A stretch of DNA of 64,000 nt from contig NZ_CP162005.1 of NCBI RefSeq assembly GCF_040822065.1, forward strand, positions 4,836,001-4,900,000, given 5' to 3'. Origin of the DNA: Pedobacter sp. WC2423 (GTDB lineage Bacteria; Bacteroidota; Bacteroidia; Sphingobacteriales; Sphingobacteriaceae). The notes under the pieces were generated by a model. The model was not told the origin of the DNA and ran no database searches. It saw only the letters and a program-made list of their open reading frames with translations. Position 1 is the stretch's first letter. The number at the start of each line of letters is the position of its first letter. The position numbers and the translations under genes are program-made. This document shows, piece by piece, positions 17,425 through 27,500 of this stretch.

Positions 17425-18738
17425 ATGACCCTGATTATTGTACTGCTTTGTATCCTGTTATTAATTGTAATGGTGTCCGCCATGCGGATCAATGCTTTTC
17501 TTTCTTTCCTGATCGTATCTATCATTGCCGGCATCGCGCTGGGTATCCCGCTCAATAAAATTGCCGGCTCTGTCGAAAAAGGAATAGGCGATGTGCTGGG
17601 TTCATTACTCATTATTATTACCGTAGGTGCGATGCTGGGAAAACTGGTTGCCGATAGTGGGGCAGCTCAGCGGATCGCTGCTGTGATTATGAACATCTGC
17701 GGAGAAAAGTACATTCAATGGGGCGTAGTGGTCACCGGATTTTTAATTGGTATCCCGCTTTTTTACGGAATAGGATTTGTATTAATGATTCCGTTAATCT
17801 TTTCCGTAGTCTATAAATATAAACTGCCGGCAATTTATATTGGTCTGCCTATGCTGGCTGCCCTTTCTGTGACCCATGGATTTCTTCCACCACACCCTTC
17901 ACCATCTGCTTTAGTGATACAATTCAAAGCGAATATGGGGCTTACTTTGTTGTACGGTTTAATCGTTGCCATACCTGCAATTGTGATTGGCGGGCCGCTT
18001 TTTGCCAGAACACTAAAACATATTCCTTCTACTCCATTAAAAAGCTTCGTTCCGGCCGATAAACCTGAGCACGAATTGCCAGGTACTTTCAATAGTTTCT
18101 TTACAGCCCTTTTACCAGTTTTATTACTCGTTATTGCCGCTGTATTATCCTTTTCTGCTAAGCAGGCACCTGGATTAAATAACCTGATGGGACTTGCAGG
18201 CGAATCAAATGTGGTGATGCTGATTGCTTTAATTACTGCAACGCTGACACTGGGGGTTTTCCAGGGAAAGAAAATGACTTATATTATGGAGCTCTATGGA
18301 GAAGCCATTAAAGATGTGGCCCTTATTCTGCTGATTATTGGTGGCTCGGGCGCATTAAAACAGATACTCGTAGATAGTGGTGTAAGTGCACAAATTGCAA
18401 CTATGTTAAAAGAACTGCACATGCAACCCCTGTTTCTTGGGTGGCTCATTACAGCTGTTATCCGGTTTTGTGTTGGTTCAGCCACAGTGGCCGGCTTAAC
18501 CACCGCAGGTATTATCCTGCCGCTGATGGTCGCTACCAATACCAATCCTAATCTGATGGTACTGGCAGTAGGAGCGGGAAGCTTAATGTTCTCTCACGTA
18601 AACGATGCCGGATTCTGGATGTTCAAAGAATACTTCAACCTTAGTCTGAAAAATACGTTTAAATCATGGGCATTGATGGAATCAATAGTTGGGATAGTGG
18701 GACTGATCGGCGTACTTTTATTAAATCAAATTATCTAA
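17425..18738 (+). CDS. GntP-family proton symporter, candidate D-serine or gluconate permease
   Basis: 437 residues with about 12 hydrophobic helices. Family motifs include ITVGAMLGKLVADSGAAQRI, the HGFLPPHPSPSALV loop and RFCVGSATVAGLTTAGIILP, with FSHVNDAGFWMFKEYF near the C-terminus. The family includes gluconate permeases and DsdX, which carries D-serine. The three genes behind it (RidA, a D-serine-dehydratase-type enzyme and a dipeptidase) begin 11 bases, -8 bases and 11 bases after the gene before, and all concern amino acids. I therefore favour a D-amino-acid substrate. Gluconate remains possible because a gluconate-dehydrogenase-like pair lies upstream, though it is separated by a terminator. 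Confidence 0.87.
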   Translation: MTLIIVLLCILLLIVMVSAMRINAFLSFLIVSIIAGIALGIPLNKIAGSVEKGIGDVLGSLLIIITVGAMLGKLVADSGAAQRIAAVIMNICGEKYIQWGVVVTGFLIGIPLFYGIGFVLMIPLIFSVVYKYKLPAIYIGLPMLAALSVTHGFLPPHPSPSALVIQFKANMGLTLLYGLIVAIPAIVIGGPLFARTLKHIPSTPLKSFVPADKPEHELPGTFNSFFTALLPVLLLVIAAVLSFSAKQAPGLNNLMGLAGESNVVMLIALITATLTLGVFQGKKMTYIMELYGEAIKDVALILLIIGGSGALKQILVDSGVSAQIATMLKELHMQPLFLGWLITAVIRFCVGSATVAGLTTAGIILPLMVATNTNPNLMVLAVGAGSLMFSHVNDAGFWMFKEYFNLSLKNTFKSWALMESIVGIVGLIGVLLLNQII

Positions 18739-18749
18739 AAGAATATACA

Positions 18750-19223
18750 ATGGAAAACTTAAGTGCAGAAGCGCAATTTGCAAAATTAGGATTAACACTG
18801 CCACCAGCACCAACACCTCTTGGAGTTTATAAACCATATTTGATTGATGGTAAATACCTTTACTTGTCCGGACATGGGCCTGTTAATGATGATAAAAGCC
18901 TGATTATTGGCCGTATCGGTGCTGATCTGGATCAGGAAGAAGGTAAACTGGCAGCAAGACAAGTTGGTCTGACCATGTTATCCACTATTAAAACTAACCT
19001 GGGTACATTGAACCGCATAAAAAGAGTGATCAAAGTTTTAGGCATGGTCAATTGTACGCCGGACTTCGAAAAACACCCCTTTATTATCAATGGATGCAGT
19101 GAGTTATTTGCAAAAGTATGGGGAGAAGAAAACGGAATAGGTACACGCAGTGCTGTAGGCTTTGGCTCATTGCCTGATAATATTCCGGTAGAAATTGAAG
19201 CAATGTTCGAATTACATGAATAA
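18750..19223 (+). CDS. RidA/YjgF-family protein
   Basis: 157 residues from the ATG at 18750; an in-frame upstream extension overlaps the permease and is not used. The pattern YLYLSGHGPVNDD, then AARQVGLTMLSTIKTNLG, VIKVLGMVNCTPDF and GIGTRSAVGFGSLPDNIPVE, is that of the RidA superfamily. RidA enzymes hydrolyse reactive 2-aminoacrylate and related imines released by PLP enzymes such as serine dehydratases. Its place between a permease and a D-serine-dehydratase-like enzyme fits this detoxifying role. The gene overlaps the next by 8 bases, implying coupled translation. Confidence 0.88.
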   Translation: MENLSAEAQFAKLGLTLPPAPTPLGVYKPYLIDGKYLYLSGHGPVNDDKSLIIGRIGADLDQEEGKLAARQVGLTMLSTIKTNLGTLNRIKRVIKVLGMVNCTPDFEKHPFIINGCSELFAKVWGEENGIGTRSAVGFGSLPDNIPVEIEAMFELHE

Positions 19224-20337
19224 TATGGCGGCAGACTGGTATTTAATTGACGACGTGGAACAGCTGGATTCGCCAGCCCTGGTATTTTACCAGGAAAGAA
19301 TAACTGCGAATATTGAAACACTAAAGCAAAGCATTAATCATATAAAAAGGTTAAGACCACATGTTAAAACCCATAAAACAATAGAGATCACGCAGCAGTT
19401 ATTAGCGGCCGGGATCACTAAATTTAAATGTGCAACTATTGCTGAAGCAGAGATGTTAGGCCTTTGTAAAGCACCGGATGTATTGTTAGCCTATCAACCT
19501 GCAGGGCCAAAGATTGACCGGTTTATTCAATTGATCAAAACCTATCCGGATACTGCGTTCTCCTGTCTGATAGATAATGAATTCTCTCTGAAAGAGATTG
19601 CCCATGCGGCAATAGCTTCGGGAGTGATCATACGTGTTTTTCTTGACCTTAATGTTGGGATGAACAGAACTGGTATACTACCAGGTGAGCAGGCATCAGC
19701 ACTTTATGAAGTTGCAACAGCCGAAAAAGGTGTGGAGATCTCAGGGCTTCATGCCTATGATGGTCACATTCATGACGCAGATTACACATTAAGAGAAAAG
19801 CAGGTCGCAGTTATATTAGCGTCCATTGGTGAATTAACTAAACAGATGGTTTGCAAAGGTATGGCAGAACCGGTAATTATTGCCGGAGGAACACCAACTT
19901 TTCCAATTTATGCAAAGCTGGACTATGCAGAATGCAGTCCGGGGACATTTATACTGTGGGACAAAGGCTATCAGGATGCTTTTGCAGAACAAGATTATCT
20001 GACGGCAGCGTTGGTGATCACCCGTGTCATTTCACTCACATCCGCTACAAAAATCACGGTAGATCTTGGGCACAAAGCAGTAGCAGCAGAGAATTTATTA
20101 AAAAAGAGGGTTCATTTCTTAAATGCACCCACCGCAGAAGCTGTAAGTCAGAGCGAAGAACACCTGGTGCTGGAGCTTGGAGCAGATCATGGTTTCCGGA
20201 TCGGGGATGTCCTGTATGGTTTACCAGTACATATCTGCCCTACAGTAGCACTTTACGGCAACGCGAATATCATTAACAATCATAAACTAACAGAGGGGTG
20301 GAGGATAATTTCAAGGGAGAGGAAGATTAATATTTAA
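19216..20337 (+). CDS. PLP enzyme of the D-serine dehydratase / D-threonine aldolase family
   Basis: About 373 residues, fold-type III (alanine-racemase-like barrel). The N-terminal motif RPHVKTHKTIEI (about 48-59) carries the PLP lysine, and VFLDLNVGMNRTGI and SGLHAYDGHIHD follow. Near the C-terminus VHICPTVALY gives a His-x-Cys pair (about 339 and 341), the zinc-ligand arrangement I recall for eukaryotic-type D-serine dehydratase, where D-threonine aldolases have His-x-Asp. This favours dehydration of D-serine or D-threonine. The adjacent RidA would clear the 2-aminoacrylate formed. Starts at 19195, 19216 and 19225 are in frame; 19216 gives a short overlap with ridA. Confidence 0.85.
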   Translation: MNNMAADWYLIDDVEQLDSPALVFYQERITANIETLKQSINHIKRLRPHVKTHKTIEITQQLLAAGITKFKCATIAEAEMLGLCKAPDVLLAYQPAGPKIDRFIQLIKTYPDTAFSCLIDNEFSLKEIAHAAIASGVIIRVFLDLNVGMNRTGILPGEQASALYEVATAEKGVEISGLHAYDGHIHDADYTLREKQVAVILASIGELTKQMVCKGMAEPVIIAGGTPTFPIYAKLDYAECSPGTFILWDKGYQDAFAEQDYLTAALVITRVISLTSATKITVDLGHKAVAAENLLKKRVHFLNAPTAEAVSQSEEHLVLELGADHGFRIGDVLYGLPVHICPTVALYGNANIINNHKLTEGWRIISRERKINI

Positions 20338-20348
20338 TTTTTAAGCTG

Positions 20349-21419
20349 ATGTTTACTATAGATGCACACCTGGATTTAAGTATGAATGCGCTGGAATGGA
20401 ACCGCGATCTGCGTTTGCCAATTGCTGCCATTAATGAAAGAGAAAAAGGACTGACAGATAAACCCGATCGTGCTAAAGCCGTAGTTTCTTTACCCGGGCT
20501 TCGAAAGGGTAAGATAGGTTTGGTCGTCGCTACCCAGATTGCACGTTATGTGGCTCCTGGAAATAACTTGCCCGGCTGGCATTCACCAGAACAGGCCTGG
20601 GCACAAACACAAGGGCAGTTAGCCTGGTATAAGGCTATGGAGGAAGCGGGGGAGATGGTACAGATCAATAACCTGCAAACGCTCGAAAAGCATGTGCAGC
20701 TATGGGAGAATGAGCAGCCGGATGAGCAGAAACCCATCGGCTATATTTTAAGTCTTGAAGGCGCAGATTCTATAGTTACTGTTCAGCACCTGGAACGTGC
20801 CTATGCTAGTGGTCTGCGTGCAGTTGGACCAGCACATTATGGTCCCGGACGTTATGCACAAGGCACAGACGCTACAGGTTTTATGGGGCCAAAAGGTCAT
20901 GAGCTGCTTAAAGAGATGGAGCGTTTGAACATCATTCTGGATGCTACACATTTGTGTGATGACAGTTTCTGGGAAGCATTAGATCATTTTAACGGACATA
21001 TCTGGGCATCTCATAACAATTGCAGAGCTTTAGTGAACCATAACCGTCAGTACAGTGATGGACAAATTAAAGCATTGGTAACCCGTGGTGCAGTTATTGG
21101 CTTAGCGCTTGATGCCTGGATGATGGTTCCAAACTGGGTTCGTGGACAGTCTACGCCAAAAAGTATGCATTGTAACCTGGAAGTAATGGTGAACCATTTA
21201 GATCATATCTGTCAGATTGCTGGTAATACTTTACATGTAGGGATCGGATCAGATCTGGATGGTGCATTCGGAACAGAACAATGTCCCTATGATGTGGAAA
21301 ACATTGCAGATTTGCAGAAAATACCTTCGATTTTAACAAAAAGAGGGTATACAACTGAAGATATTAAAAACCTGATGCAGGGAAACTGGCTGCGGTTTCT
21401 TAGAAAAGCTTGGCGTTAA
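20349..21419 (+). CDS. Zinc dipeptidase (membrane/renal dipeptidase family)
   Basis: 356 residues. Binuclear-metal motifs are in order: DAHLDLSM at the N-terminus, LSLEGADS with the bridging Glu (about 135), DATHLCDDSFWEAL, then WASHNNCRALV, and IGSDLDGAFG near 300. These are the ligands of family M19 dipeptidases, which split dipeptides and tolerate a D-residue at the C-terminal position. No signal peptide is seen, so it is probably cytoplasmic. As the last gene of the operon it could release D-amino acids from dipeptides, for instance from cell-wall turnover, for the upstream PLP enzyme. That link is inference from gene order. Confidence 0.88.
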   Translation: MFTIDAHLDLSMNALEWNRDLRLPIAAINEREKGLTDKPDRAKAVVSLPGLRKGKIGLVVATQIARYVAPGNNLPGWHSPEQAWAQTQGQLAWYKAMEEAGEMVQINNLQTLEKHVQLWENEQPDEQKPIGYILSLEGADSIVTVQHLERAYASGLRAVGPAHYGPGRYAQGTDATGFMGPKGHELLKEMERLNIILDATHLCDDSFWEALDHFNGHIWASHNNCRALVNHNRQYSDGQIKALVTRGAVIGLALDAWMMVPNWVRGQSTPKSMHCNLEVMVNHLDHICQIAGNTLHVGIGSDLDGAFGTEQCPYDVENIADLQKIPSILTKRGYTTEDIKNLMQGNWLRFLRKAWR

Positions 21420-21443
21420 GTAATCCAGCATAACTTTATTCAG

Positions 21444-21490
21444 AGCACTAACAAGTTATCCACATAAAATGTGGATAACTTGTTAGTGCT
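21444..21490. repeat. Perfect 22-bp palindrome carrying two inverted DnaA boxes
   Basis: Arms 21444-21465 and 21469-21490 are perfect reverse complements with a 3-base loop (AAA). Each arm holds the DnaA box TTATCCACA (21456-21464 on plus; 21470-21478 on minus). It lies between convergent genes and could act as a terminator, but no T tract follows on either strand. See findings. Confidence 0.75.
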
Positions 21491-21502
21491 GAAATTAACA
21501 GC

Positions 21503-22642
21503 TTAGACTTTGATATAGATTTTACGTCTGTCCAGTATATATGCTACTAGCCAACATACTAGCATAAAGCTGATTGCAAATAATAAGGAGCCGATAGGCC
21601 CCGGTGCAATCACCTGGAAGAAATTAACATTTATCCACGTGCTAAAATGTAGTTGTGGAAAAAGCAGATCGATAATAATCAGCAATAAGTCTGAAACGAT
21701 ATAAATGAACAATGGATTTTTCCCGAAAACCACGAAGAATTTAGTCCATTGAGTAGCTTTTCTAACCTCAATAATATAGAGCAGTACACCAATAATCATC
21801 AGGTCAAGTCCGGTAGTGATCAGTACAAATGAGCTGGTCCATAATTTCTTGTTAATGGGCAGTATTGAATTCCAGCATATTGCAATTAAAACGAATAAAC
21901 TTCCCATCAGGAAAAGCTTGGCGATACTTTCATATCCTTTCCCTTTTTCCTGGATAAATTTACCTGCAAAGTATCCGATAATCACATTCACGATGGATGG
22001 AATTGTACTTAATATCCCTTCAGGATCAAAAGCGATATGCTGTCCATTCAGATGATCACCATGATACATGTGGGAAGTTCCCATCACGAGTTTATCGAGG
22101 TAATATCCTGCATTCCCTGTCATCGTTAATTCGGCACCAGGATCACCAAAAACTAATAAACAGATCCAATAGCCAACCAGAAAGAGAATGCTCATCCAGA
22201 TGACAGTTTTTCCTGACAGGTAATGGATCATTAGCGAAGCAATTCCAAAACATAGTGCTATTCTTTGTAAAACACCCAGAATACGGGTGTCTCTTATAGT
22301 TGCAAAGATGATCTGTCCCTGATCATCATGTTTGAAAAATGGAAACCAGTACATCAGGAAACCGATCAGGAAAATTAGAAAAGTGCGTTTAAATATTTTA
22401 AGCAGCACCTGGGAATTGTCCATCTGGCTGAATCTTTTCATAGAAAAGCTCATGGCATTCCCTACTGCAAAAAGAAAAGAAGGGAAAACCAGGTCTGTAG
22501 GGGTGAACCCGTGCCAGGCGGCATGTTCAAGTATGCCAAAAGGTATTGCGCCTTTTCCTGGAGAATTTACAATGATCATGAAACATAAAGTCATGCCACG
22601 GAATACATCCAGGGAAAGAAAACGCTCGGTTAATGGTTTCAT
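21503..22642 (-). CDS. NagX-like membrane protein (heparan-alpha-glucosaminide acetyltransferase family)
   Basis: 379 residues with about 10 hydrophobic helices. The N-terminal RFLSLDVFRGMTLCFMIIVN and WHGFTPTDLVFPSFLFAVG are the signature of the DUF5009/HGSNAT-like family, which includes NagX proteins of N-acetylglucosamine operons and the lysosomal glucosamine N-acetyltransferase. It is thought to act on amino sugars at the inner membrane. It is the last gene of the sigma/anti-sigma/SusC/SusD run, with 74 bases and a small hairpin before it. This context supports an amino-sugar substrate for the whole locus, as an inference. Confidence 0.82.
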   Translation of the reverse strand: MKPLTERFLSLDVFRGMTLCFMIIVNSPGKGAIPFGILEHAAWHGFTPTDLVFPSFLFAVGNAMSFSMKRFSQMDNSQVLLKIFKRTFLIFLIGFLMYWFPFFKHDDQGQIIFATIRDTRILGVLQRIALCFGIASLMIHYLSGKTVIWMSILFLVGYWICLLVFGDPGAELTMTGNAGYYLDKLVMGTSHMYHGDHLNGQHIAFDPEGILSTIPSIVNVIIGYFAGKFIQEKGKGYESIAKLFLMGSLFVLIAICWNSILPINKKLWTSSFVLITTGLDLMIIGVLLYIIEVRKATQWTKFFVVFGKNPLFIYIVSDLLLIIIDLLFPQLHFSTWINVNFFQVIAPGPIGSLLFAISFMLVCWLVAYILDRRKIYIKV

Positions 22643-22671
22643 AGGCTTAATAGATTTATTCCTTTTTTAAA

Positions 22672-22702
22672 CAGGAACTCCCTTAAAGATAGGAAGTTCC
22701 TG
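22672..22702 (-). promoter_or_regulatory. Small hairpin between susD-like and nagX-like genes
   Basis: Arms CAGGAACT (22672-22679) and AGTTCCTG (22695-22702) form an 8-bp stem in the 74-base gap. It could be a weak attenuator or an RNA stabiliser that sets SusD above NagX expression. No strong T tract follows. Confidence 0.35.
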
Positions 22703-22716
22703 GATGTGTTTTCTGG

Positions 22717-24504
22717 TTAGTTATATCCGGGGTTTTGTGTCAGTATTTTTTTACCACCCTGAATACTCAGGTCAATCTGACGTTGAGGTACAGGATAATA
22801 CTCATTTCTTCCGGACGTGAATTTGCCCCTTCTTACATCAGAGGTTATCTTACCCTGGAAGTTGAAATAAGCGTTTAGTTCTTTCTCTGCAATACCCCAG
22901 CGTACCAGGTCAAAAAAGCGGTGTCCTTCCATCGCCAGTTCTATCTTGCGCTCATAATAGATCGCGCTCAGCGCATAAGCCTGACCCTGACTGGCAAAGT
23001 CGCCGGCAGGATACGCACTCACTTTATAATTTGCAGCCGGAACATCAGAGAATCCTCCAAGCGGGTTGCTGTCATCTATATACTTGTAAACCCAACCCTC
23101 TTTATTCGCAGCCCTGGCTCTTACCCTGTTTACATACTGTTGTGCAGTAGCCAGGCTTCCTGCCTGCGCTTCACACTCGGCAGCCTGTAACAAAACATCA
23201 GCAAAACGGATAACCAGGTAATTGATCGCTGAACCCGGAGCCCAGGTCGTTTTATCTGCATCTGTAGCTGCAGTTTTTTGCCAGTATATATTTTTCTTTG
23301 GTCCATAAGGTCCACCGTAGCTCTGATCTCTGATCCATGCTGCGCCCGGATAATTTCCCCAGTCCAGATAAGGAATACCTCTTCTGCCGGCTGTCCAGTC
23401 TATCCTTGGATCTAAAGTTCCCTGGTCAGGAATAAATTCTGTACCTCCGCCCACACCCATGTCGTTTTTAACTGCATAGTCATTGTAATTGGAAAGGTAA
23501 GGGAGACCCGTGGTTTCATTGGTCCTGAACCTGTTTACTAAGTCAATAGAAGGCTGGAAGAATCCGCAGCACCCAAAAGGACTACCTCCATAAGGGAAAT
23601 TCAGCATATCTCCGTTATTCCCACTCGTCGGTCCGGACGGATCTGCATTTGCTGCCATCTGGATCGTAAATACTTCTTCCGGATTGTTTTCTTTGCCAGG
23701 CAAAAAATTATCCTCGAATAAAGCATTCAAATCATACTTTTTACCACTACTGGTTACTCCTGATGGGATTACTACATCAAATACCGCTTTAGCATCTGCA
23801 TATTTCTTCTGATATAAATAAGACTTCGCCAGGTAAGCACCAGCTGCCCATTTATTGACTCTGCCTGTTTCTCCCTGTGTTGCAGGAAGATTTTCGTAAG
23901 CAAACTTGAAATCACTGGTAATTTTAGCCCATAGCTCAGTGCTCACCGGCTGGTTAAAATCAGTAGTGGTTTCATCGATCCATGGCGCGTTGTTCCAGAA
24001 TTTCTTAATTTCAAAATAGAAGTGAGCTCTTAAAAACCTGGCTTGTCCAGCGATAATTTTTCCTTCCTCCGGTGTGATGTCTGTTGCTTTTGCTAAAAAT
24101 TTCAGTACGTTGTTTGTACGGGAAACACCTTCATACAGTGCCTTCCATTTCCCGTTATAATAAGCGTTGTTTGCATCAGAATAAAAGTTGGCAATAGGGT
24201 CAATAGCGGGCTGATCTGAGCCATCACTACCTTTAGAAGCATCACCACCAGCAATCGATCCGAAAACCCAGTTGCTTGGTGAACCCTGCCAGGCTTCACC
24301 ACCACCTAAACTCTGGTTTTCTCCCTGCATACCATACAGTGCTGCATAAGCACCGATCAGCAAGGAGTTTACGCCGTTTTTATTAGCGACCAGCTCTTCA
24401 GATACTGAACCCAGAGGAGGTTGTTGTAATGCCTTTTTACAGGAATAGAATGATTGTCCTGTCAAAACCAGTACAGTCAATAAAATAAATGCAGATTTCT
24501 TCAT
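22717..24504 (-). CDS. SusD/RagB-family nutrient-binding outer-membrane lipoprotein
   Basis: 595 residues. The signal MKKSAFILLTVLVLTGQSFYSC ends in a lipidated Cys near residue 22. SusD features include the TPR-like helical N-terminus (AGQARFLRAHFYFEIKKFW), the later NYLVIRFADVLLQAAECEAQ, and the C-terminal RKIELAMEGHRFFDLVRWG, PVPQRQIDLS and LTQNPGY. SusD proteins form the lid on a SusC transporter and capture glycans at the cell surface. The gene starts 27 bases after the SusC gene, as in canonical pairs. The substrate is not evident from sequence. Confidence 0.93.
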   Translation of the reverse strand: MKKSAFILLTVLVLTGQSFYSCKKALQQPPLGSVSEELVANKNGVNSLLIGAYAALYGMQGENQSLGGGEAWQGSPSNWVFGSIAGGDASKGSDGSDQPAIDPIANFYSDANNAYYNGKWKALYEGVSRTNNVLKFLAKATDITPEEGKIIAGQARFLRAHFYFEIKKFWNNAPWIDETTTDFNQPVSTELWAKITSDFKFAYENLPATQGETGRVNKWAAGAYLAKSYLYQKKYADAKAVFDVVIPSGVTSSGKKYDLNALFEDNFLPGKENNPEEVFTIQMAANADPSGPTSGNNGDMLNFPYGGSPFGCCGFFQPSIDLVNRFRTNETTGLPYLSNYNDYAVKNDMGVGGGTEFIPDQGTLDPRIDWTAGRRGIPYLDWGNYPGAAWIRDQSYGGPYGPKKNIYWQKTAATDADKTTWAPGSAINYLVIRFADVLLQAAECEAQAGSLATAQQYVNRVRARAANKEGWVYKYIDDSNPLGGFSDVPAANYKVSAYPAGDFASQGQAYALSAIYYERKIELAMEGHRFFDLVRWGIAEKELNAYFNFQGKITSDVRRGKFTSGRNEYYPVPQRQIDLSIQGGKKILTQNPGYN

Positions 24505-24531
24505 CTTAATATTTTTTAAACCAAAAGGTGA

Positions 24532-27500
24532 TTAAAAGGATAAGTTTAGGCCGACTAAGAAAGTGCGCTGACTAGGATAAGACCCATCATCAACGCCATA
24601 GGCAGTCTGCTGTCCGGTTTCACTTGATGTACCAATTTCCGGATCAACACCAGTGTATTTGGTCATCGTAAACAGGTTCGCCCCCGACAGGTAAACTCTT
24701 AATTTGTTAACGCCTATTTTCTGCAATCTTGCCGAATCAAACGAATAACCAATCTGTGCATTTTTTAATCTCAGGTAAGAACCGTTTTCTACGAAGTATG
24801 AGTTAGGAACTGCGTTGGTACTGAATGAATTTGCTGTTTCCTGAATTGGTGCCTTTGTATTGTGATGCTGTGGAGTCCAGGAATCATATAAAGCTGTTTT
24901 GCTTTTCGCACCTCCGAATGATGGCGTAAAATCAGTCCACCATTTGACCTGGTTCCAGATGGAGTTACCCTGAACACCGTAGAAAAATGCACTGAAGTCC
25001 CAGTTTTTATAAGTCAACCCTAAGTTTAATCCATAACTGTAAGATGGATTTGCATTACCCAAAAACGTACGGTCTTCTGCAGTGATGCGGCCATCGCCAT
25101 TCATATCTGCATATTTAAAACGACCCACACCTATATCAGTCTGGTACACATCATTGGGATTACCTGTAGCCGACTGTGCTTTTTTATTAGCTTCATCTAC
25201 CTCTTGCTGAGAATTCCAGAAACCATCTGTTTTGTAGCCAAAGAACTGGCTGATCGGGTGTCCTACTGCATTACGGATAATATTACTTCCATCAAAACGA
25301 CGCGCATCCACATCATAATAATCCGAACCACCAGAGATCTTCTGGATTTCATTGTGGTAAGTTGTGATTGTAGCCGTTGCATTCAGCTTAAGAGCGCTGC
25401 TGATCTGTGTATTTCCGGAAACTGAGAGGTCAAAACCATTGTTTTTCATCTGTGCTATATTCACAAAAGGTACTTTTGCTGCACCACTTGTTGCAATCAT
25501 TTCAGGATTGTATAATAGATCCTTGATGTTTTTACGGTAATAATCAGCGGAAATATCAATATGTCCGCCAAATAAAGTGGCATCGAAACCAAAGTTTGAA
25601 TTGATGTTTTTCTCCCATTTGGCATTTGGATTACCAGTTTGATTCTGATAGAAACCTGAAACGATACTGTTTCCACCACCAATTGCATAATAAGACGTGC
25701 CAACTTTACTTCCGAAGGTGGTGAAAGCGTTACCACCACTAACATTCAGCTGATTTCCCATGATTCCATAACCGCCTCTGATTTTGAGGTCAGTGATCCA
25801 CTTTACATTTTTAAGGAAACCTTCCTGAGAAATTCTCCATCCCGCACTTACCGCAGGAAACCAGCCATATACATGCTGCAGGAACTTAGAAGAACCATCA
25901 CGGCGTAGGGTTGCACCGATCAGATATTTATCATTATAACTGTAATCTACTCTTCCGATCAGGGAGAATAAAGTATTAGCCGTCCGCTCGCTGGTTGTTT
26001 TCATAGGGCCACTTCCAGTGGAGAGGTTGGTATAATCCGGATCAAAAGAAAAATATCCTTGATTAGAACTTGTAGAAACGTGTGTATTTTCTCTGAAAAA
26101 CTCTGTTCCTGCTACTGCTTTAATCCGGTGTTTATCAAATGTTTTATTAAAAGATAGTGTATTTGTCCAGCTATAATTATAACCATCCAAAGCAGATTCT
26201 GTATAAGAATTGGTTGTTGAGTTTTCAGAATTCTCATACTGTGGATATATAAATGCACGGGTAGCACCTGAATAGTTTTCTCCGCCAAACTGAGATCTTA
26301 TGGTCAGGAAGTCCGTTAAATCAGCCTCTGCGAAGATATTTCCGAACAGCCTGTTCTGTTGTGATTTATCATCTTTAGTCCGCTCCTGCATCGCTACCGG
26401 ATTATAAGCATCACCCAGGTTGCCACCATAAGATCCGGCAAAATTTCCCATGATGTCTCTTACAGGAATAATAGGCTGCTCTCTGAAAGCATGACCAATT
26501 GCATTGTCACCACTTAAACCCGCAATCTGCGGATTATTTGTAATGGAATACGCCAGGTTTTCGCCCACACGTATATGTTTACTCACATTATACTGACTAT
26601 TAGAACGGATCGTATATCTTTTCAGGTAAGTATTCAGTAAAGTGCCCTGCTGATTGAAATAATTTGCAGAAAATAAGTAACTACCCTGATCAGATCCTCC
26701 TGTAATGGCCACATTCTGACTGGTAATAGATGCGGGTCTGAATATTTCATGGTACCAGTCAGTTCCTTCTTTATTAGCTCTTGAAATCCTGTAAAAACTA
26801 TTGTATTCATTTGCAGAAGTATAAAAAGGTTTTAGTTTGTATAGCGCAGGATTGGCTCTTGGATCACCTTCCTTTGCACCTGCTGGTAAAATATAATCAG
26901 GCAGTACATAGGCCGGGCCGCTTCCGTATAAAGAATCTACAAAATCTGTGGCTCCGGAATTGGTCATGGCCATATGCTTAAGATCTGCCATTTCCTGAGG
27001 ATTCAGCATATTCCATACATTGCCACCCTTAGGGCGCTGGGTACCATAATAAGCATCATAAGTCACTGTAACTTTACCCTTACCTTTTTTAGTGGTAATG
27101 ACAATCACTCCGTTTGCAGCTCTGGATCCGTAAATTGAAGCTGATCCTGCATCTTTCAGTACCTGCATAGTCTCAATATCATTTGGGTTCAAGTCAGCAA
27201 TACTTTGCGTAGGCACACCATCCACTACATACAAAGGATTATTATTTCCAAAGGTGTTCACACCTCTGATTCTTACCTGCGGCTCTTCTCCGGGCTGCCC
27301 TGAGCCTAATACCGTAACACCAGAAGCCTGACCTTGCAAGAGGTTGTTAACCGATGCAGTTGGCTGTTTGATCATTGACCCTACATTCACTACTGATACT
27401 GCACTGGTCAGATCTTTCTTTCGCTGGGTACCATAACCCACTACCACTACTTCTCCTAAAGAAGTAAGTTCTTCACTAAGCTGTACATTTAAGGCTGTAC

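Noticed and set aside
17425..18738. Permease as part of the gluconate-dehydrogenase-like pair
   Set aside because: A clear terminator (17316-17362) separates it from that pair, while tight coupling joins it to the amino-acid genes. Gluconate transport is kept only as an alternative.
19851..20276. 141-codon frame inside the D-serine-dehydratase-like gene
   Set aside because: It lies wholly inside a well-supported gene in another frame and its product has no recognisable features, so it is a shadow.
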